Source: Paenibacillus_G filicis
Lineage (GTDB): Bacteria; Bacillota; Bacilli; Paenibacillales; NBRC-103111
Assembly (NCBI RefSeq): GCF_038070315.1
Contig: NZ_JBBPCC010000020.1
Location: forward strand, 62,001-126,000
DNA: 64,000 nt
Direction of reading: 5' to 3'
The notes under the pieces are model-generated. The model ran no database searches. It was not told the DNA's origin and saw only the letters and a list, made by a program, of their open reading frames with translations. Below are positions 33,422 through 42,884 of the stretch, piece by piece. The position numbers and the translations under genes were made by a program. How positions within the stretch are numbered: position 1 is the stretch's first letter; every line of letters begins with the position of its first letter.

Positions 33422-34522
33422 ATGACATTGACAACACCATCAAACGGATTGCGGTTCGATATTTACGAACGGGTGCACGTCAGCGATGAAGTGCTCGGCA
33501 TCAGGCAGTTGGAGGGCGTTGAGCTGGTTCCGCATATTCAGGTGCTCTCGCAGGGAGAACAAGCTCTGCTGCGCGGCAATCTGCTCCTTACCGGGAGCTA
33601 TGTGGATGAGCAGGAGCGCGAGGGGCAAAGGCTGGAGCATCTGATTCCCGTGGAAATCACGCTGCCGATGAGCCGCGTGACCCGCGTCGAGGAAATCGCC
33701 GTAGAGATCGAGAACTTCGACGTGGACCTGCTGTCGCCGCGAAGCCTGAATATTACCGGGGTGCTGTCGCTGAACGGGCTGGAGGTGTCCAGCTCGAGCA
33801 ACGGAACCGAGCCGGCGTGGCGGGAGACGGAGGAAGAGGTTGTGTTCGTGCACGAGCCTTCGGCAGCACAGCTCGAGGAATACATCTCAGATGTCGAGAC
33901 TAGGCAGCGTGAGGAGGAGCAGGGGGCTTTTCAGGAGCCGGCGGCGGACCCGGCAAGCTGGCAGGGCAGCCGTCACGAGGAGCCTCACCCCCCGGTGAGT
34001 GCGGCGGAGCACGAGAACGAGGAGGAAGAAGCCGAGCCTGTACCGGTTGTGCAATCGGAAGAAGCTGTGAACGAATGGCTTCCGGAGCCAGCGCCCGCAG
34101 TTGAGGAAGAGAAGAAGGAGCTGAAGGTTGGCTTCGGGAGCAAAAAAACCTCCGAAGAGCAGCAGACTGCCGCGGCACAAACACCGGCACCGGTAAGTCC
34201 GAAGACGGGGGCTTTCGGGCTGTCCTCGCTGATCAACTACAGCGCGTCCAAATCCGAAGCGCGCGCAGCGGAAGAGGCGGCCCAGGCCCAGGCTGCCGCC
34301 GAGGCCGCATCGGCGCAGAAGGTGGAGCTGCGCAATCTGCTGTTATCCCGGCGTGGAGAACAGCAGGAGTTCAAGAAGGTCAGGCTGGTGATTGTACAGA
34401 AGGAGGACACGCTGGAGACGATCGCCAAGAAATACGAGCTAAATCCGAGGGAACTTATTCTATATAACCGGCTCGGAGATAACGAGCTGGCAGCCGGCCA
34501 GATTGTATATATTCCGCGGTAG
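33422..34522 (+). CDS. spoVID: SpoVID-like spore coat encasement protein with LysM domain
   Basis: 366 residues in the position of B. subtilis spoVID (between hemL and valS). The N-terminal beta-rich domain begins 'LRFDIYERVHVSDEVLGI', typical of SpoVID. The centre (about 125-300) is Glu/Ala/Pro-rich and low-complexity. A LysM motif closes the protein (about 319-366: 'VQKEDTLETIAKKYELNPRE' then 'AAGQIVYIPR'). SpoVID guides coat proteins around the forespore. ATG 33422 follows GGGAGGAC. The neighbouring Bacillus gene ysxE is missing here. Confidence 0.85.
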   Translation: MTLTTPSNGLRFDIYERVHVSDEVLGIRQLEGVELVPHIQVLSQGEQALLRGNLLLTGSYVDEQEREGQRLEHLIPVEITLPMSRVTRVEEIAVEIENFDVDLLSPRSLNITGVLSLNGLEVSSSSNGTEPAWRETEEEVVFVHEPSAAQLEEYISDVETRQREEEQGAFQEPAADPASWQGSRHEEPHPPVSAAEHENEEEEAEPVPVVQSEEAVNEWLPEPAPAVEEEKKELKVGFGSKKTSEEQQTAAAQTPAPVSPKTGAFGLSSLINYSASKSEARAAEEAAQAQAAAEAASAQKVELRNLLLSRRGEQQEFKKVRLVIVQKEDTLETIAKKYELNPRELILYNRLGDNELAAGQIVYIPR

Positions 34523-34551
34523 CGGATGGGGATGTGAACAAAAAAAACGGT

Positions 34552-34589
34552 CCGGATTAGCCTTCAGAGGCTTGGTCCGGGCTTTTTTT
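34552..34589 (+). terminator. Terminator after spoVID
   Basis: CCGGA-TT-AGCC pairs with GGCT-TGG-TCCGG, followed by seven T residues. Confidence 0.8.
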
Positions 34590-34634
34590 GGCTATACTGG
34601 TAGCAGGGAGAGGCTTGGATGAACAAGGCTTATA

Positions 34635-34663
34635 TTGACTCTCACCCTGGGATTGTTTATCAT
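34635..34663 (+). promoter_or_regulatory. sigma-A promoter of valS
   Basis: TTGACT (34635-34640), 17 bases, TATCAT (34658-34663), directly upstream of the T-box leader. Confidence 0.85.
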
Positions 34664-34669
34664 AGAACG

Positions 34670-34960
34670 CATAAGATGCTGTAATAACGTGGAAAGGGAG
34701 TAGTAAGCAGCGAATCCTTCAGAGAGCGGAACCGGCCATAAGCTGAGAGGTTCTGCAGGACGTACCTGTTGAAGTCGCCCCGGAGTTGCCGGATTGAAGC
34801 GCTGAGCTTAGATTCGGCCGGTCACAGCCGTTATCTGTACAAGAGCCGTATGCACGCAGTCCGGCGGGAGCTGCCCGCTTGTTAGCGATCCTGCATGCGG
34901 AATAAAGGTGGTACCACGGAAGCGTAAGCCTTCGTCCTTTGCGGCGACAGGCTTTTTTTC
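34670..34960 (+). promoter_or_regulatory. T-box riboswitch, valine specifier GUC
   Basis: The leader carries the T-box sequence AAAGGTGGTACCACGG (34904-34919), which binds the tRNA acceptor end in the antiterminator. In Stem I, GAA at 34771-34773 is followed by GTC (34774-34776), a valine codon, and then the conserved-type GGAG, matching the usual specifier-loop context. An AGAGAGCGGAAC segment lies upstream. An intrinsic terminator follows (AAGCC...GGCTT with TTTTTTT, 34926-34959). Uncharged tRNA-Val should therefore switch on valS. Confidence 0.92.
34926..34959 (+). terminator. Regulated terminator of the valS T-box
   Basis: AAGCC(T)TCGTC pairs with GGCGA(CA)GGCTT and is followed by seven T residues. 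Its 5' arm competes with the antiterminator formed by the T-box. Confidence 0.85.
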
Positions 34961-35102
34961 ATGTTTTTCGCGCAGCGCGCAGCGGAAAGTCATATAGGCT
35001 CCAGGAAGTCCGGAGAATCAGGTACGATGCCAGCTTCACGCACCGGTCAGCGGACGACAAGAACATGTCATAACTTTATACTTGCTCAAGGAGTGAATCA
35101 GG

Positions 35103-37772
35103 ATGGAAGAGAACAAACAAGCGGCGCCGGAAACCTCCATGCCCACGACGTACGATCCGAAGGAAAGCGAGAAGAAGTGGTATGACTTCTGGCTTGAAGG
35201 ACAATATTTTCAGGCAGGCAACCGGCCTGACGCCGAGCCTTACAGCATCGTCATCCCGCCTCCTAACGTGACGGGCGTGCTGCATATCGGCCATGCGCTC
35301 GATATAACGCTGCAGGACATCATGATCCGCTTCAAGCGTATGCAGGGCTACGACGCACTGTGGCTGCCGGGGACCGACCATGCGGGCATCGCGACACAGA
35401 CCCGAGTCGAGCAGAAGCTGCGCGAGGAAGGGCTGACCCGTTACGATCTCGGACGGGAGAAATTTCTGGAGAAGGTATGGGAGTGGAAGGATCTGTATGC
35501 GAATAACATCCGCGACCAGTGGGCCAAGATGGGTCTGTCGCTGGACTATTCGCGCGAACGCTTCACGCTCGACGAAGGTCTCTCCAAGGCCGTACGCGAG
35601 GTATTCGTGCGCCGTTACGAAGAAGGCCTGATCTACCGCGGTAAGCGTATCATTAACTGGGACCCGGCAGCGCGCACGGCGCTCTCGGATATTGAAGTCA
35701 TATACAAGGAAGTGCAAGGGGCTCTGTATCACCTGCAATATCCGGTCAAGGATAGCAGCGAATTCATCGTGGTAGCGACAACTCGTCCTGAGACGATGCT
35801 CGGCGATACGGCGGTGGCTGTGCATCCGGAGGATGAGCGGTACAAGCATCTGATCGGTAAGACGCTGGTGCTGCCGATCGTCGGCCGCGAGATTCCGATT
35901 GTCGGTGACGACTATGTTGAGAAGGAGTTCGGCAGCGGCGCGGTCAAAATTACGCCGGCCCATGATCCGAACGACTTCGAGGTCGGGCTTCGCCACGATC
36001 TGCCACAGGTGCTAGTCATGGACGAATCGGGCAAGATGAACGAGAACGCAGGTCCTTACAACGGCCTGGACCGGTTCGACTGCCGCAAGCAGATCGTTGC
36101 GGACATGAAGGAGCAGGGCGTGCTGCTGAAGATCGAGGAGCATGTCCATCAGGTCGGCCACAGCGAGCGCAGCGGCGCCGTCGTCGAGCCGTATTTGTCC
36201 ACGCAGTGGTTCGTCGCCATGAAGCCGCTGGCCGAGCGGGCGGTTGAGGTGCAGAAGTCTGGCGAAGGTCCAAACTTCGTGCCGGAGCGCTTCGATAGAA
36301 CGTATACGCATTGGATGGAAAATATCCGCGACTGGTGTATTTCCCGCCAGCTTTGGTGGGGACACCGCATCCCGGCCTGGTACTGCGACGATTGTGGAGA
36401 GGTTATCGTCTCGAGGGACGACGTAGAGGCTTGTCCACACTGTGGAGGCCAGCATCTGCGTCAGGATAATGACGTGCTGGATACGTGGTTCAGCTCGGCG
36501 CTGTGGCCGTTCTCGACGATGGGCTGGCCGGAGGAGACGGAGGACTTCAAGCGCTATTTCCCTAACAACGTGCTGGTTACCGGCTATGATATCATCCCGT
36601 TCTGGGTATCCCGGATGATCTTCAGCTCGTTGGAGCTGACGAACCGTATTCCGTTCAAGGACGTGCTGATCCACGGATTGGTACGCGATGCCGAAGGACG
36701 CAAGATGTCCAAGTCGCTGGGCAATGGCGTCGATCCGTTCGAGGTGATCGAGAAATATGGCGCGGACGCGATGCGCTTTATGCTGTCCACTGGCTCGACG
36801 CCGGGGCAGGACCTTCGCTTCCGGTGGGAGAAGGTCGAGCAGGCGCGTAACTTCGCCAACAAGATTTGGAATGCGTCTCGCTTTGCCCTGATGAATCTGG
36901 AGGGCTTCAGCTACGAGGAGATCGATCTGAGCGGCAAGCTAGGGACGGCCGACCGCTGGATCCTGCACCGCCTGAACGAGACGGTCCGCGATGTGACGCG
37001 TCTGATGGATGTGTACGAGTACGGGGAGACCGGACGTTTGCTGTACAACTTCATCTGGGACGATCTGTGCGACTGGTACATCGAGTTCAGCAAGCTGTCG
37101 CTGTATGGAACGGACGAAGCCGCCAAGAAGACGACGCAATCCGTGCTGGCCTATGTGCTGGACCGTACGCAGCGTCTGCTGCACCCGTTCATGCCGTTCA
37201 TCAGCGAGGAAATCTGGCAGCATTTGCCGCATGAAGGCGGGACGATCATGCTGGCGCCATGGCCGGTCTTCGACGGCGTATTTGAAGCGCCGGGGGCTGT
37301 CCGAGAGATGGAGCTGCTGATGGATATCATTCGCACAGTTCGCAATATACGTGCCGAAGTGAATGTGCCGATGAGCAAGAAGATCGAGCTGCTGGTGAAG
37401 CCGACCGACGGCGAAACGCTCGATATTCTTCAGCGCAACGAAGAGTATCTGCGCCGCTTCAGCAACACGTCTAGCTTGTCGATCGATGCGGCGCTAGCTG
37501 CGCCGGATAAAGCGATGACAGGCATCGTGACGGGTGCAGAGCTGTTCCTTCCGCTGGCGGGTCTGATCGACATTGCCCAGGAAATAGCGCGTCTGGATAA
37601 GGAACTGAAGACGCTGCACGGCGAGGTTGAGCGGATCGAGAAGAAGCTGTCGAACGAAGGCTTCGTGGCGAAGGCTCCGGCTAAAGTCATCGAAGAAGAA
37701 AAAGCGAAGCTGGCGGACTATGCGGACAAACGCGATAAAGTGACGGCGCGCATCGCCGAACTGAAGGGGTGA
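35103..37772 (+). CDS. valS: Valyl-tRNA synthetase
   Basis: 889 residues, class Ia. The HIGH motif is at 61-64, KMSKS at 534-538. The editing (CP1) domain includes 'TTRPETMLGDTAVAV'. The zinc-binding motifs 'WYCDDCGEV' and 'CPHCGG' are intact, and a C-terminal coiled coil (about 820-889, 'ARLDKELKTLHGEVERIEKKL') is typical. It charges tRNA-Val and is controlled by the T-box. ATG 35103 has AAGGAGTG upstream. folC begins 7 bases after the stop. Confidence 0.98.
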   Translation: MEENKQAAPETSMPTTYDPKESEKKWYDFWLEGQYFQAGNRPDAEPYSIVIPPPNVTGVLHIGHALDITLQDIMIRFKRMQGYDALWLPGTDHAGIATQTRVEQKLREEGLTRYDLGREKFLEKVWEWKDLYANNIRDQWAKMGLSLDYSRERFTLDEGLSKAVREVFVRRYEEGLIYRGKRIINWDPAARTALSDIEVIYKEVQGALYHLQYPVKDSSEFIVVATTRPETMLGDTAVAVHPEDERYKHLIGKTLVLPIVGREIPIVGDDYVEKEFGSGAVKITPAHDPNDFEVGLRHDLPQVLVMDESGKMNENAGPYNGLDRFDCRKQIVADMKEQGVLLKIEEHVHQVGHSERSGAVVEPYLSTQWFVAMKPLAERAVEVQKSGEGPNFVPERFDRTYTHWMENIRDWCISRQLWWGHRIPAWYCDDCGEVIVSRDDVEACPHCGGQHLRQDNDVLDTWFSSALWPFSTMGWPEETEDFKRYFPNNVLVTGYDIIPFWVSRMIFSSLELTNRIPFKDVLIHGLVRDAEGRKMSKSLGNGVDPFEVIEKYGADAMRFMLSTGSTPGQDLRFRWEKVEQARNFANKIWNASRFALMNLEGFSYEEIDLSGKLGTADRWILHRLNETVRDVTRLMDVYEYGETGRLLYNFIWDDLCDWYIEFSKLSLYGTDEAAKKTTQSVLAYVLDRTQRLLHPFMPFISEEIWQHLPHEGGTIMLAPWPVFDGVFEAPGAVREMELLMDIIRTVRNIRAEVNVPMSKKIELLVKPTDGETLDILQRNEEYLRRFSNTSSLSIDAALAAPDKAMTGIVTGAELFLPLAGLIDIAQEIARLDKELKTLHGEVERIEKKLSNEGFVAKAPAKVIEEEKAKLADYADKRDKVTARIAELKG

Positions 37773-37779
37773 GCCGCCG

Positions 37780-39165
37780 ATGACTATCGAAGAAACTGAA
37801 GGACGGGCAGCTGAGCAGGCGTTCAGCACAGCCCGGGAAGCGGTGGACTGGATCGTCCGATTCATCCCGCTGGCCGGCATCAAGTTCGGTCTAGAGCGGA
37901 TGGAGAAGATTATGGAGCTGCTCGATAACCCGCACAGACGCCTGAAGTTTATTCATGTGGCTGGAACGAACGGCAAAGGCTCCGTATGCGCCTTTCTGAC
38001 CGAAGCGATCCGTTCGGGGGGCTATGATGTGGGGACGTTCACGTCCCCTTATATCGAGTCCTACAACGAGCGCATCCGGTTAAACGGTCAGAATATCAGC
38101 GACGAGGATCTGCTGCAGACGATTAACAAGGTGAAGCCTATCATCGATGAGGTCACCCGCGAATACGGACAGCCGTCCATGTTCGAAATCTCAACAGTGG
38201 TCGCGATTGAGTACTTCGCGCGCACGGCCTATCCCGATTTCGTTGTCTGGGAGACAGGGATGGGCGGGCGGCTGGATTCGACCAATGTGGTGACGCCGCT
38301 TGTCTCCGTCATTACCAATATCGGTCATGACCATATGGACTTTCTCGGCGATTCACTCGCTGCGATCGCAGGGGAGAAGGCGGGGATCATCAAGGCCGGT
38401 GTGCCTGTCATCAGTGCGGTCGAGCAGCCGGAGGCGATTGCGGTCATCGAGGAGAAGGCGGCCGAGAAGAAAAGCAGCCTGTATCTGTTAGGACGCGATT
38501 ACCGGACGGAGCTCGTGTCCCGGGCAGAGAATGAGCAGGTCTTTCATTTCGAGGGGCTGTTCCGCCGTATTCCGGACGTTGCCATCACGATGAACGGACC
38601 GCATCAGGTGAAGAACGCGGCCGTTGCGCTGATGACGCTGGAGGTGCTGCGGCAGTATTATGCGCTGATCATCGACGACGAGGATCTGGATCGTGCGCTG
38701 AAGGCCACCCAGTGGCCGGGCAGGCTGGAGCTCATCTCCACAGAGCCACGCATCCTGATCGACGGGGCGCATAACGCCGAAGGCGCAGAAATGCTGGCTG
38801 CGGCTTTGACCGATACCTACAAGCGGGACAAGCTGCATTTTATGATGGGGATGCTGACAAATAAGAATCATACTGGGTATTTCCGGCATATACTGCCAAT
38901 AGTGGATACCCTGATCTTGACCGAACCGAATTGGCTCAAGAAAGCATCTGCCGAGGAGCTGGCTGAGCTAGCCAAGGGGATGCTGAGGGAGCTCGGACGT
39001 GAAGAAGTGGAAGTTGTGATCGAGCCGGACTGGAAGCAGGCGCTGGACCGTCTGAAGCGCTTGACGGGACAGGATGACCTGGCCGTCGTGTCCGGTACGT
39101 TATATTTGATTGGGGATGTACGTTCCTGGATCAAGCATCAATCTGATTCTGAAAAGGGCTGGTGA
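37780..39165 (+). CDS. folC: Folylpolyglutamate synthase / dihydrofolate synthase
   Basis: 461 residues of the Mur-ligase superfamily. Adds glutamate to folates. The P-loop 'VAGTNGKGSVCAFL', 'GTFTSPYIESYNERI' and 'VWETGMGGRLDSTNV' are all conserved, and the C-terminal domain has 'LIDGAHNAEG'. It follows valS by seven bases in the same operon, as in Bacillus. Whether it also has dihydrofolate synthase activity cannot be judged. Confidence 0.96.
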   Translation: MTIEETEGRAAEQAFSTAREAVDWIVRFIPLAGIKFGLERMEKIMELLDNPHRRLKFIHVAGTNGKGSVCAFLTEAIRSGGYDVGTFTSPYIESYNERIRLNGQNISDEDLLQTINKVKPIIDEVTREYGQPSMFEISTVVAIEYFARTAYPDFVVWETGMGGRLDSTNVVTPLVSVITNIGHDHMDFLGDSLAAIAGEKAGIIKAGVPVISAVEQPEAIAVIEEKAAEKKSSLYLLGRDYRTELVSRAENEQVFHFEGLFRRIPDVAITMNGPHQVKNAAVALMTLEVLRQYYALIIDDEDLDRALKATQWPGRLELISTEPRILIDGAHNAEGAEMLAAALTDTYKRDKLHFMMGMLTNKNHTGYFRHILPIVDTLILTEPNWLKKASAEELAELAKGMLRELGREEVEVVIEPDWKQALDRLKRLTGQDDLAVVSGTLYLIGDVRSWIKHQSDSEKGW

Positions 39166-39172
39166 AACGGGC

Positions 39173-40561
39173 GTGAATACATCGGAGCACATCCATTTTA
39201 TCGGCATCGGCGGGTATGGTATGAGCGCCATTGCCAAGGTGATGCTGGAAATGGGCTACCAAATTTCGGGATCTGATCTGGCGCAGGCCGAGCTGACCGA
39301 AAAGCTTGCCGCCAAGGGCGCACAGGTATATATCGGGCACGAGGCGCAGAACGTGAAGGGCGCGGACATTGTCGTTTACTCGACGGCACTGTCCAAGGAT
39401 AACGTGGAGATGGTCGCAGCGGAAGAGCTGAACATTCCGATCCTGCACCGCTCCCAGATGCTGGCCCGCTTGATGAATGAAAGAAAAGGCATAGCTGTCG
39501 CCGGCGCTCACGGCAAGACGACAACGTCGTCCATGATCGCGCTGGTGCTGGAGGAATGCGGTCAGGACCCTACCTTTATTATCGGCGGGGAGATTTTGAA
39601 CGTAGGCAGCAATGCGAAGGCCGGAAAAGGTGAATATGTGGTGGCCGAAGCGGATGAAAGCGACGGTTCTTTCCTGCAATACCAGCCACTGATCTCGCTG
39701 GTTAATAATATTGAGGCCGACCATCTGGAGAACTATGACGGAAGCTTCGATAAGCTAAAGCAGGCTTACGCCCAGTTCCTCAGTCAGGTTAAGCCGGAGG
39801 GCAAGGCGGTCATCAGCAAGGACGACGTGTACCTGCGTGAGATGATGCCGGATATCCGCAGTGAGGTGATCACCTTCGGCATCGATTCCGATGCTGACTT
39901 TATCGCCCGCAACATCGAGCTGGGTGATCGTAAGGTATCGTTCGAGGTGGTCCGGTCCGGGCAAGTGCTGGGGACGATTCGATTATCGGTTCCCGGCAAG
40001 CATAACGTATACAATGCCTTGGCGACCTTGATCACTTGCATGGAAGCGGGATTGACCTTTGAGCAGGTAGCCGGAGCGATCACCGAGTTCCGCGGAGCGA
40101 AACGCCGCTTCCAGGTGCTTGGTGAAGTCAACGATATTCTGGTCATCGATGACTACGCTCACCACCCTACCGAGATCGAGGCGACGATTCAGGCGGCGAA
40201 GGCTACAGGCAAACGGATTGTAGCGGTATTCCAGCCACAGCGATATACACGCACCTACTTCCTGTTCGAGCAGTTCAGCCGGGCGTTCCCGGAGGCGGCT
40301 GAAGTCATTATCACGGACATTTATTCCCCTGCGGGGGAAAAGCAGATCGAAGGGATCTCGTCTGCCAAGCTGGTAGAGCTGATCCGCGAGAATAGCAATT
40401 CCAATGTCAAGTATATTCCGACGAAGGAAGAAGTACAGACGTATCTGCTGGATGCGGTTCGCCCGGGCGACCTGGTCATCACGATGGGAGCCGGCGATAT
40501 TTGGAAAACAGCTGTGGGCCTTGCCAAGACGCTGGAAGAGCGCGAGGCATCGAAGGGCTAA
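39173..40561 (+). CDS. murC: UDP-N-acetylmuramate--L-alanine ligase
   Basis: 462 residues. Adds L-Ala to UDP-MurNAc in peptidoglycan precursor synthesis. N-terminal Rossmann motif 'HFIGIGGYGMSAIAKV', ATP-binding 'AGAHGKTTTSS', and 'IDDYAHHPTEI' with 'FQPQRYTRTY' in the C-terminal part. GTG 39173 was chosen because it gives the family-typical N terminus; the frame upstream overlaps folC. It follows folC by seven bases, making a valS-folC-murC operon; in B. subtilis murC is elsewhere. Confidence 0.96.
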   Translation: MNTSEHIHFIGIGGYGMSAIAKVMLEMGYQISGSDLAQAELTEKLAAKGAQVYIGHEAQNVKGADIVVYSTALSKDNVEMVAAEELNIPILHRSQMLARLMNERKGIAVAGAHGKTTTSSMIALVLEECGQDPTFIIGGEILNVGSNAKAGKGEYVVAEADESDGSFLQYQPLISLVNNIEADHLENYDGSFDKLKQAYAQFLSQVKPEGKAVISKDDVYLREMMPDIRSEVITFGIDSDADFIARNIELGDRKVSFEVVRSGQVLGTIRLSVPGKHNVYNALATLITCMEAGLTFEQVAGAITEFRGAKRRFQVLGEVNDILVIDDYAHHPTEIEATIQAAKATGKRIVAVFQPQRYTRTYFLFEQFSRAFPEAAEVIITDIYSPAGEKQIEGISSAKLVELIRENSNSNVKYIPTKEEVQTYLLDAVRPGDLVITMGAGDIWKTAVGLAKTLEEREASKG

Positions 40562-40677
40562 GCTGCTCCCCACAGGTCTGTCGTTACGGTTTTGATCCAA
40601 ACATGAACGTTAAGACGCCGGTGGCGGCTTCTAAGCATAGTTCCAGGCCGGGTCATCAGCGCCCGGATAGAAAGGGA

Positions 40678-40714
40678 GGGAGATTCGGCATGTGCCGGGT
40701 CTTCCTCTTTTTTT
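40678..40714 (+). terminator. Terminator after murC
   Basis: A 12-bp stem (GGGAGATTCGGC with GCCGGGTCTTCC, G-U allowed) with an ATGT loop, followed by CTTTTTTT. Confidence 0.85.
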
Positions 40715-40781
40715 GGTTCTATTCCCGGGACAACTCTCATAGTCTAGTAGCAAGATCACTGAACAAGGGAGAGTTGAAGCT

Positions 40782-42203
40782 ATGAACAAAGCCAAGATGA
40801 CGTTTCGTTTTTCACAAGACCGTAAGCCGGAGGAGCGGAGCAGGCATCGCGACTCCAAGGTCGTCCCCCTTCATGCGGAGGAGTACCGCGTCGTGGAGGA
40901 GCCTGTTCATCTGCCGGATCGTGCTGCTCAAGATCGGGGAGTCTGGACGGACGAACTCCGCAAGGAGACGAGTGAGCAGCCTTCGGCAGCTTCACCGGCA
41001 ACGGACGCCGGTCTTCATACTAGCGGCGTCAAGCCATTGAACGATTATACGACCGATTACGGAGGCTGGCAGAGCTCCTTTGATGAGGAAACGAGCCGAG
41101 TCGAGGAGATGATTCGCAGCTCTCGTGAGGCTGCCGTTCATCCTGAGAACGGATACACTAGGCGGGATCAGCCTGACTATGAGCTGGACGGCAGGCACGA
41201 CCGGCATGATCGGAAGGACAGCGGAGCGAGTCCGGGTTATGGACCCGCGATGAAGGGGCCAATCGAGCCAAGCCGGGACAGCCGGTACGGTGGGGGTCAT
41301 GTGCGGATTACACGTTCCCCGGGCGGAGGCGGTTCCTTCCTGCGTATCGCAGCGTCTGTCGCCGGAGCGGTGGTAACCGGGGTAGCCTTCGGCTTCCTGG
41401 TGCTGTCGATGTTCTCGGCTCCGGAGGGAGACCAGGCTTCGCAGGTGAAGGGCGGCAAGCCCGAGCAGCAGAAGTCCGCTCAGGCTTCTGCAGGCGGGCA
41501 AGCGGGTGCTGCGAAGCCTGGGACTGGCACGAGCGGTGGAGGCTCCGTACCGGCGACGGCGGGAGCAGGCGTAGCCGTATCTCTCCCGGCACGCAGCTAC
41601 ACGATCTTGCAGGGAGGCGTGTTCAGCACAGCTCAAAGCGCTGAGACGGAAGTTGGCAACTTCCGCAAGAAGGGCTTGTCCGCAGTGAGCGAAGCGGGTG
41701 ATAAGTATACGGTATTTGTCGGAGTCGCTGCGAGCCGCGATGAATCGCTCGGATTGTCTCAGACGTACAAGGACAAGCAAATTGACGTTATGCTGAAGCC
41801 TTATGAGATTCCAGCTGTCTCGCACATCCGCTGGACGGGCAAGCAGCCTGAGCTGTTCGCAACGTACATGAATCAGGGCAGCAAGCTGGTTCAGCTGATC
41901 GCTGCGCAAACGTCTCTCCACGTTGTGGATAAGGAGCCTAAGCCCCTGGACGAGCAGGCGCTGCAGACCATCAAGACGACACATCAGTCATGGTCCCAGT
42001 CGGCATCCGCGATCAGCGATGGATTGGGCGAGGCGGGCAGAACTGCACTTCCCAAGCTGAACAGCGCTCTCAATACAGCTGTGGTCACGCTGGAGGAATA
42101 TAAGAAGAACCCGTCCACCTCGCTGATGTGGCAGGCCCAAACGGCGATCATGCAGTATCTGGTTGCGGAGAAGGATTTGTTGAAATCGATAGCAGTTTCC
42201 TAA
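40782..42203 (+). CDS. spoIIB: SpoIIB-like sporulation protein with SPOR domain
   Basis: 473 residues in the spoIIB position (folC side of maf). The N-terminal 180 residues are charged and low-complexity and probably cytoplasmic. One membrane segment follows (about 187-208, 'IAASVAGAVVTGVAFGFLVL'), then a Gly/Ala/Pro-rich linker, a SPOR domain ('YTILQGGVFSTAQSAETE' to 'VMLKPYEIP') and a helical C-terminal part. SPOR domains bind denuded septal peptidoglycan; SpoIIB acts in septal thinning and engulfment. It is longer than the B. subtilis protein. ATG 40782 has AGGGAGAGTTG upstream. Confidence 0.82.
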   Translation: MNKAKMTFRFSQDRKPEERSRHRDSKVVPLHAEEYRVVEEPVHLPDRAAQDRGVWTDELRKETSEQPSAASPATDAGLHTSGVKPLNDYTTDYGGWQSSFDEETSRVEEMIRSSREAAVHPENGYTRRDQPDYELDGRHDRHDRKDSGASPGYGPAMKGPIEPSRDSRYGGGHVRITRSPGGGGSFLRIAASVAGAVVTGVAFGFLVLSMFSAPEGDQASQVKGGKPEQQKSAQASAGGQAGAAKPGTGTSGGGSVPATAGAGVAVSLPARSYTILQGGVFSTAQSAETEVGNFRKKGLSAVSEAGDKYTVFVGVAASRDESLGLSQTYKDKQIDVMLKPYEIPAVSHIRWTGKQPELFATYMNQGSKLVQLIAAQTSLHVVDKEPKPLDEQALQTIKTTHQSWSQSASAISDGLGEAGRTALPKLNSALNTAVVTLEEYKKNPSTSLMWQAQTAIMQYLVAEKDLLKSIAVS

Positions 42204-42283
42204 TGGACGAGGGATATCATGTTAAGAAAACCGCCAGGCAGATAAGTCAAACCATGGCTCTCAATCTTAAAGAATTCAGATAC

Positions 42284-42733
42284 TTATCTCATTGAGTAGT
42301 TGACCCAATCACCTTGAATGGCTCCCATTTTATCAAAAAACTGTTGAGCTCGTTTATTATCAGCAGCCGTTATCCAAGTCATGTGAGTAAATTGATGCTC
42401 CTTTGTGTACTTGTGGCATTCTAAAAACAGCTGTGATTCCACTTCTGTCTCCCGTAATTGTTCAATGACAAAGAGGTCGTTCATAACCGTGTATTTAGCT
42501 GCTTTCATGGTGCTGAATGTAAAGTATAATGTTGCAAAACCAACTATCTTCCCATCCTGTAAGGCCACAAACTGAACACCTTCTTGTTTTTCCAAGAGCG
42601 TTTGAATCAACTGATGAAGTTTTTCAGTGGCAGGTCGGGGGTTCTTATAAAAACCAACGATGTATTCATACATGACCTCGGTCAAACCATTCAAATCATC
42701 AAGTTCAGCAAATCTTATGACAAGTGACATCAT
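42284..42733 (-). CDS. GNAT family N-acetyltransferase
   Basis: 149 residues of the GNAT fold: an N-terminal strand 'IRFAELDDLNGLTEVM', a central 'GKIVGFATLYFTFS' and 'YTVMNDLFVIEQLRETEVESQLF', where the acetyl-CoA loop is weak (no R/Q-x-x-G-x-G/A), and 'TAADNKRAQQFFDKMGA'. The substrate is unknown. It is AT-rich compared with the genes on either side and stands on the reverse strand in a segment absent from the Bacillus locus, so it is probably acquired. GGAGGTTTAC precedes ATG 42733. Confidence 0.85.
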   Translation of the reverse strand: MMSLVIRFAELDDLNGLTEVMYEYIVGFYKNPRPATEKLHQLIQTLLEKQEGVQFVALQDGKIVGFATLYFTFSTMKAAKYTVMNDLFVIEQLRETEVESQLFLECHKYTKEHQFTHMTWITAADNKRAQQFFDKMGAIQGDWVNYSMR

Positions 42734-42817
42734 GTAAACCTCCTATATATCATTACATTAATATACGTTATTATGAATAAATATGCAATCGTAAGGGCGT
42801 TAGACTGGGGCAAACGT

Positions 42818-42843
42818 AAGGAGCAGCCGTAGCTGCTCCTTTG
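42818..42843. terminator. Hairpin between the GNAT and VOC genes
   Basis: A perfect 10-bp stem, AAGGAGCAGC / GCTGCTCCTT, with a CGTA loop. It lies downstream of the VOC gene on the reverse strand; the T tracts on both sides are short. Confidence 0.55.
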
Positions 42844-42884
42844 ACTTGTCCATGAAAATTCTTGCATACCTATTCAACTGTCCG

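Noticed and set aside
34961..35185. 74-codon forward frame between the T-box and valS
   Set aside because: It runs into the valS start in another frame, lacks a ribosome binding site and resembles no protein.
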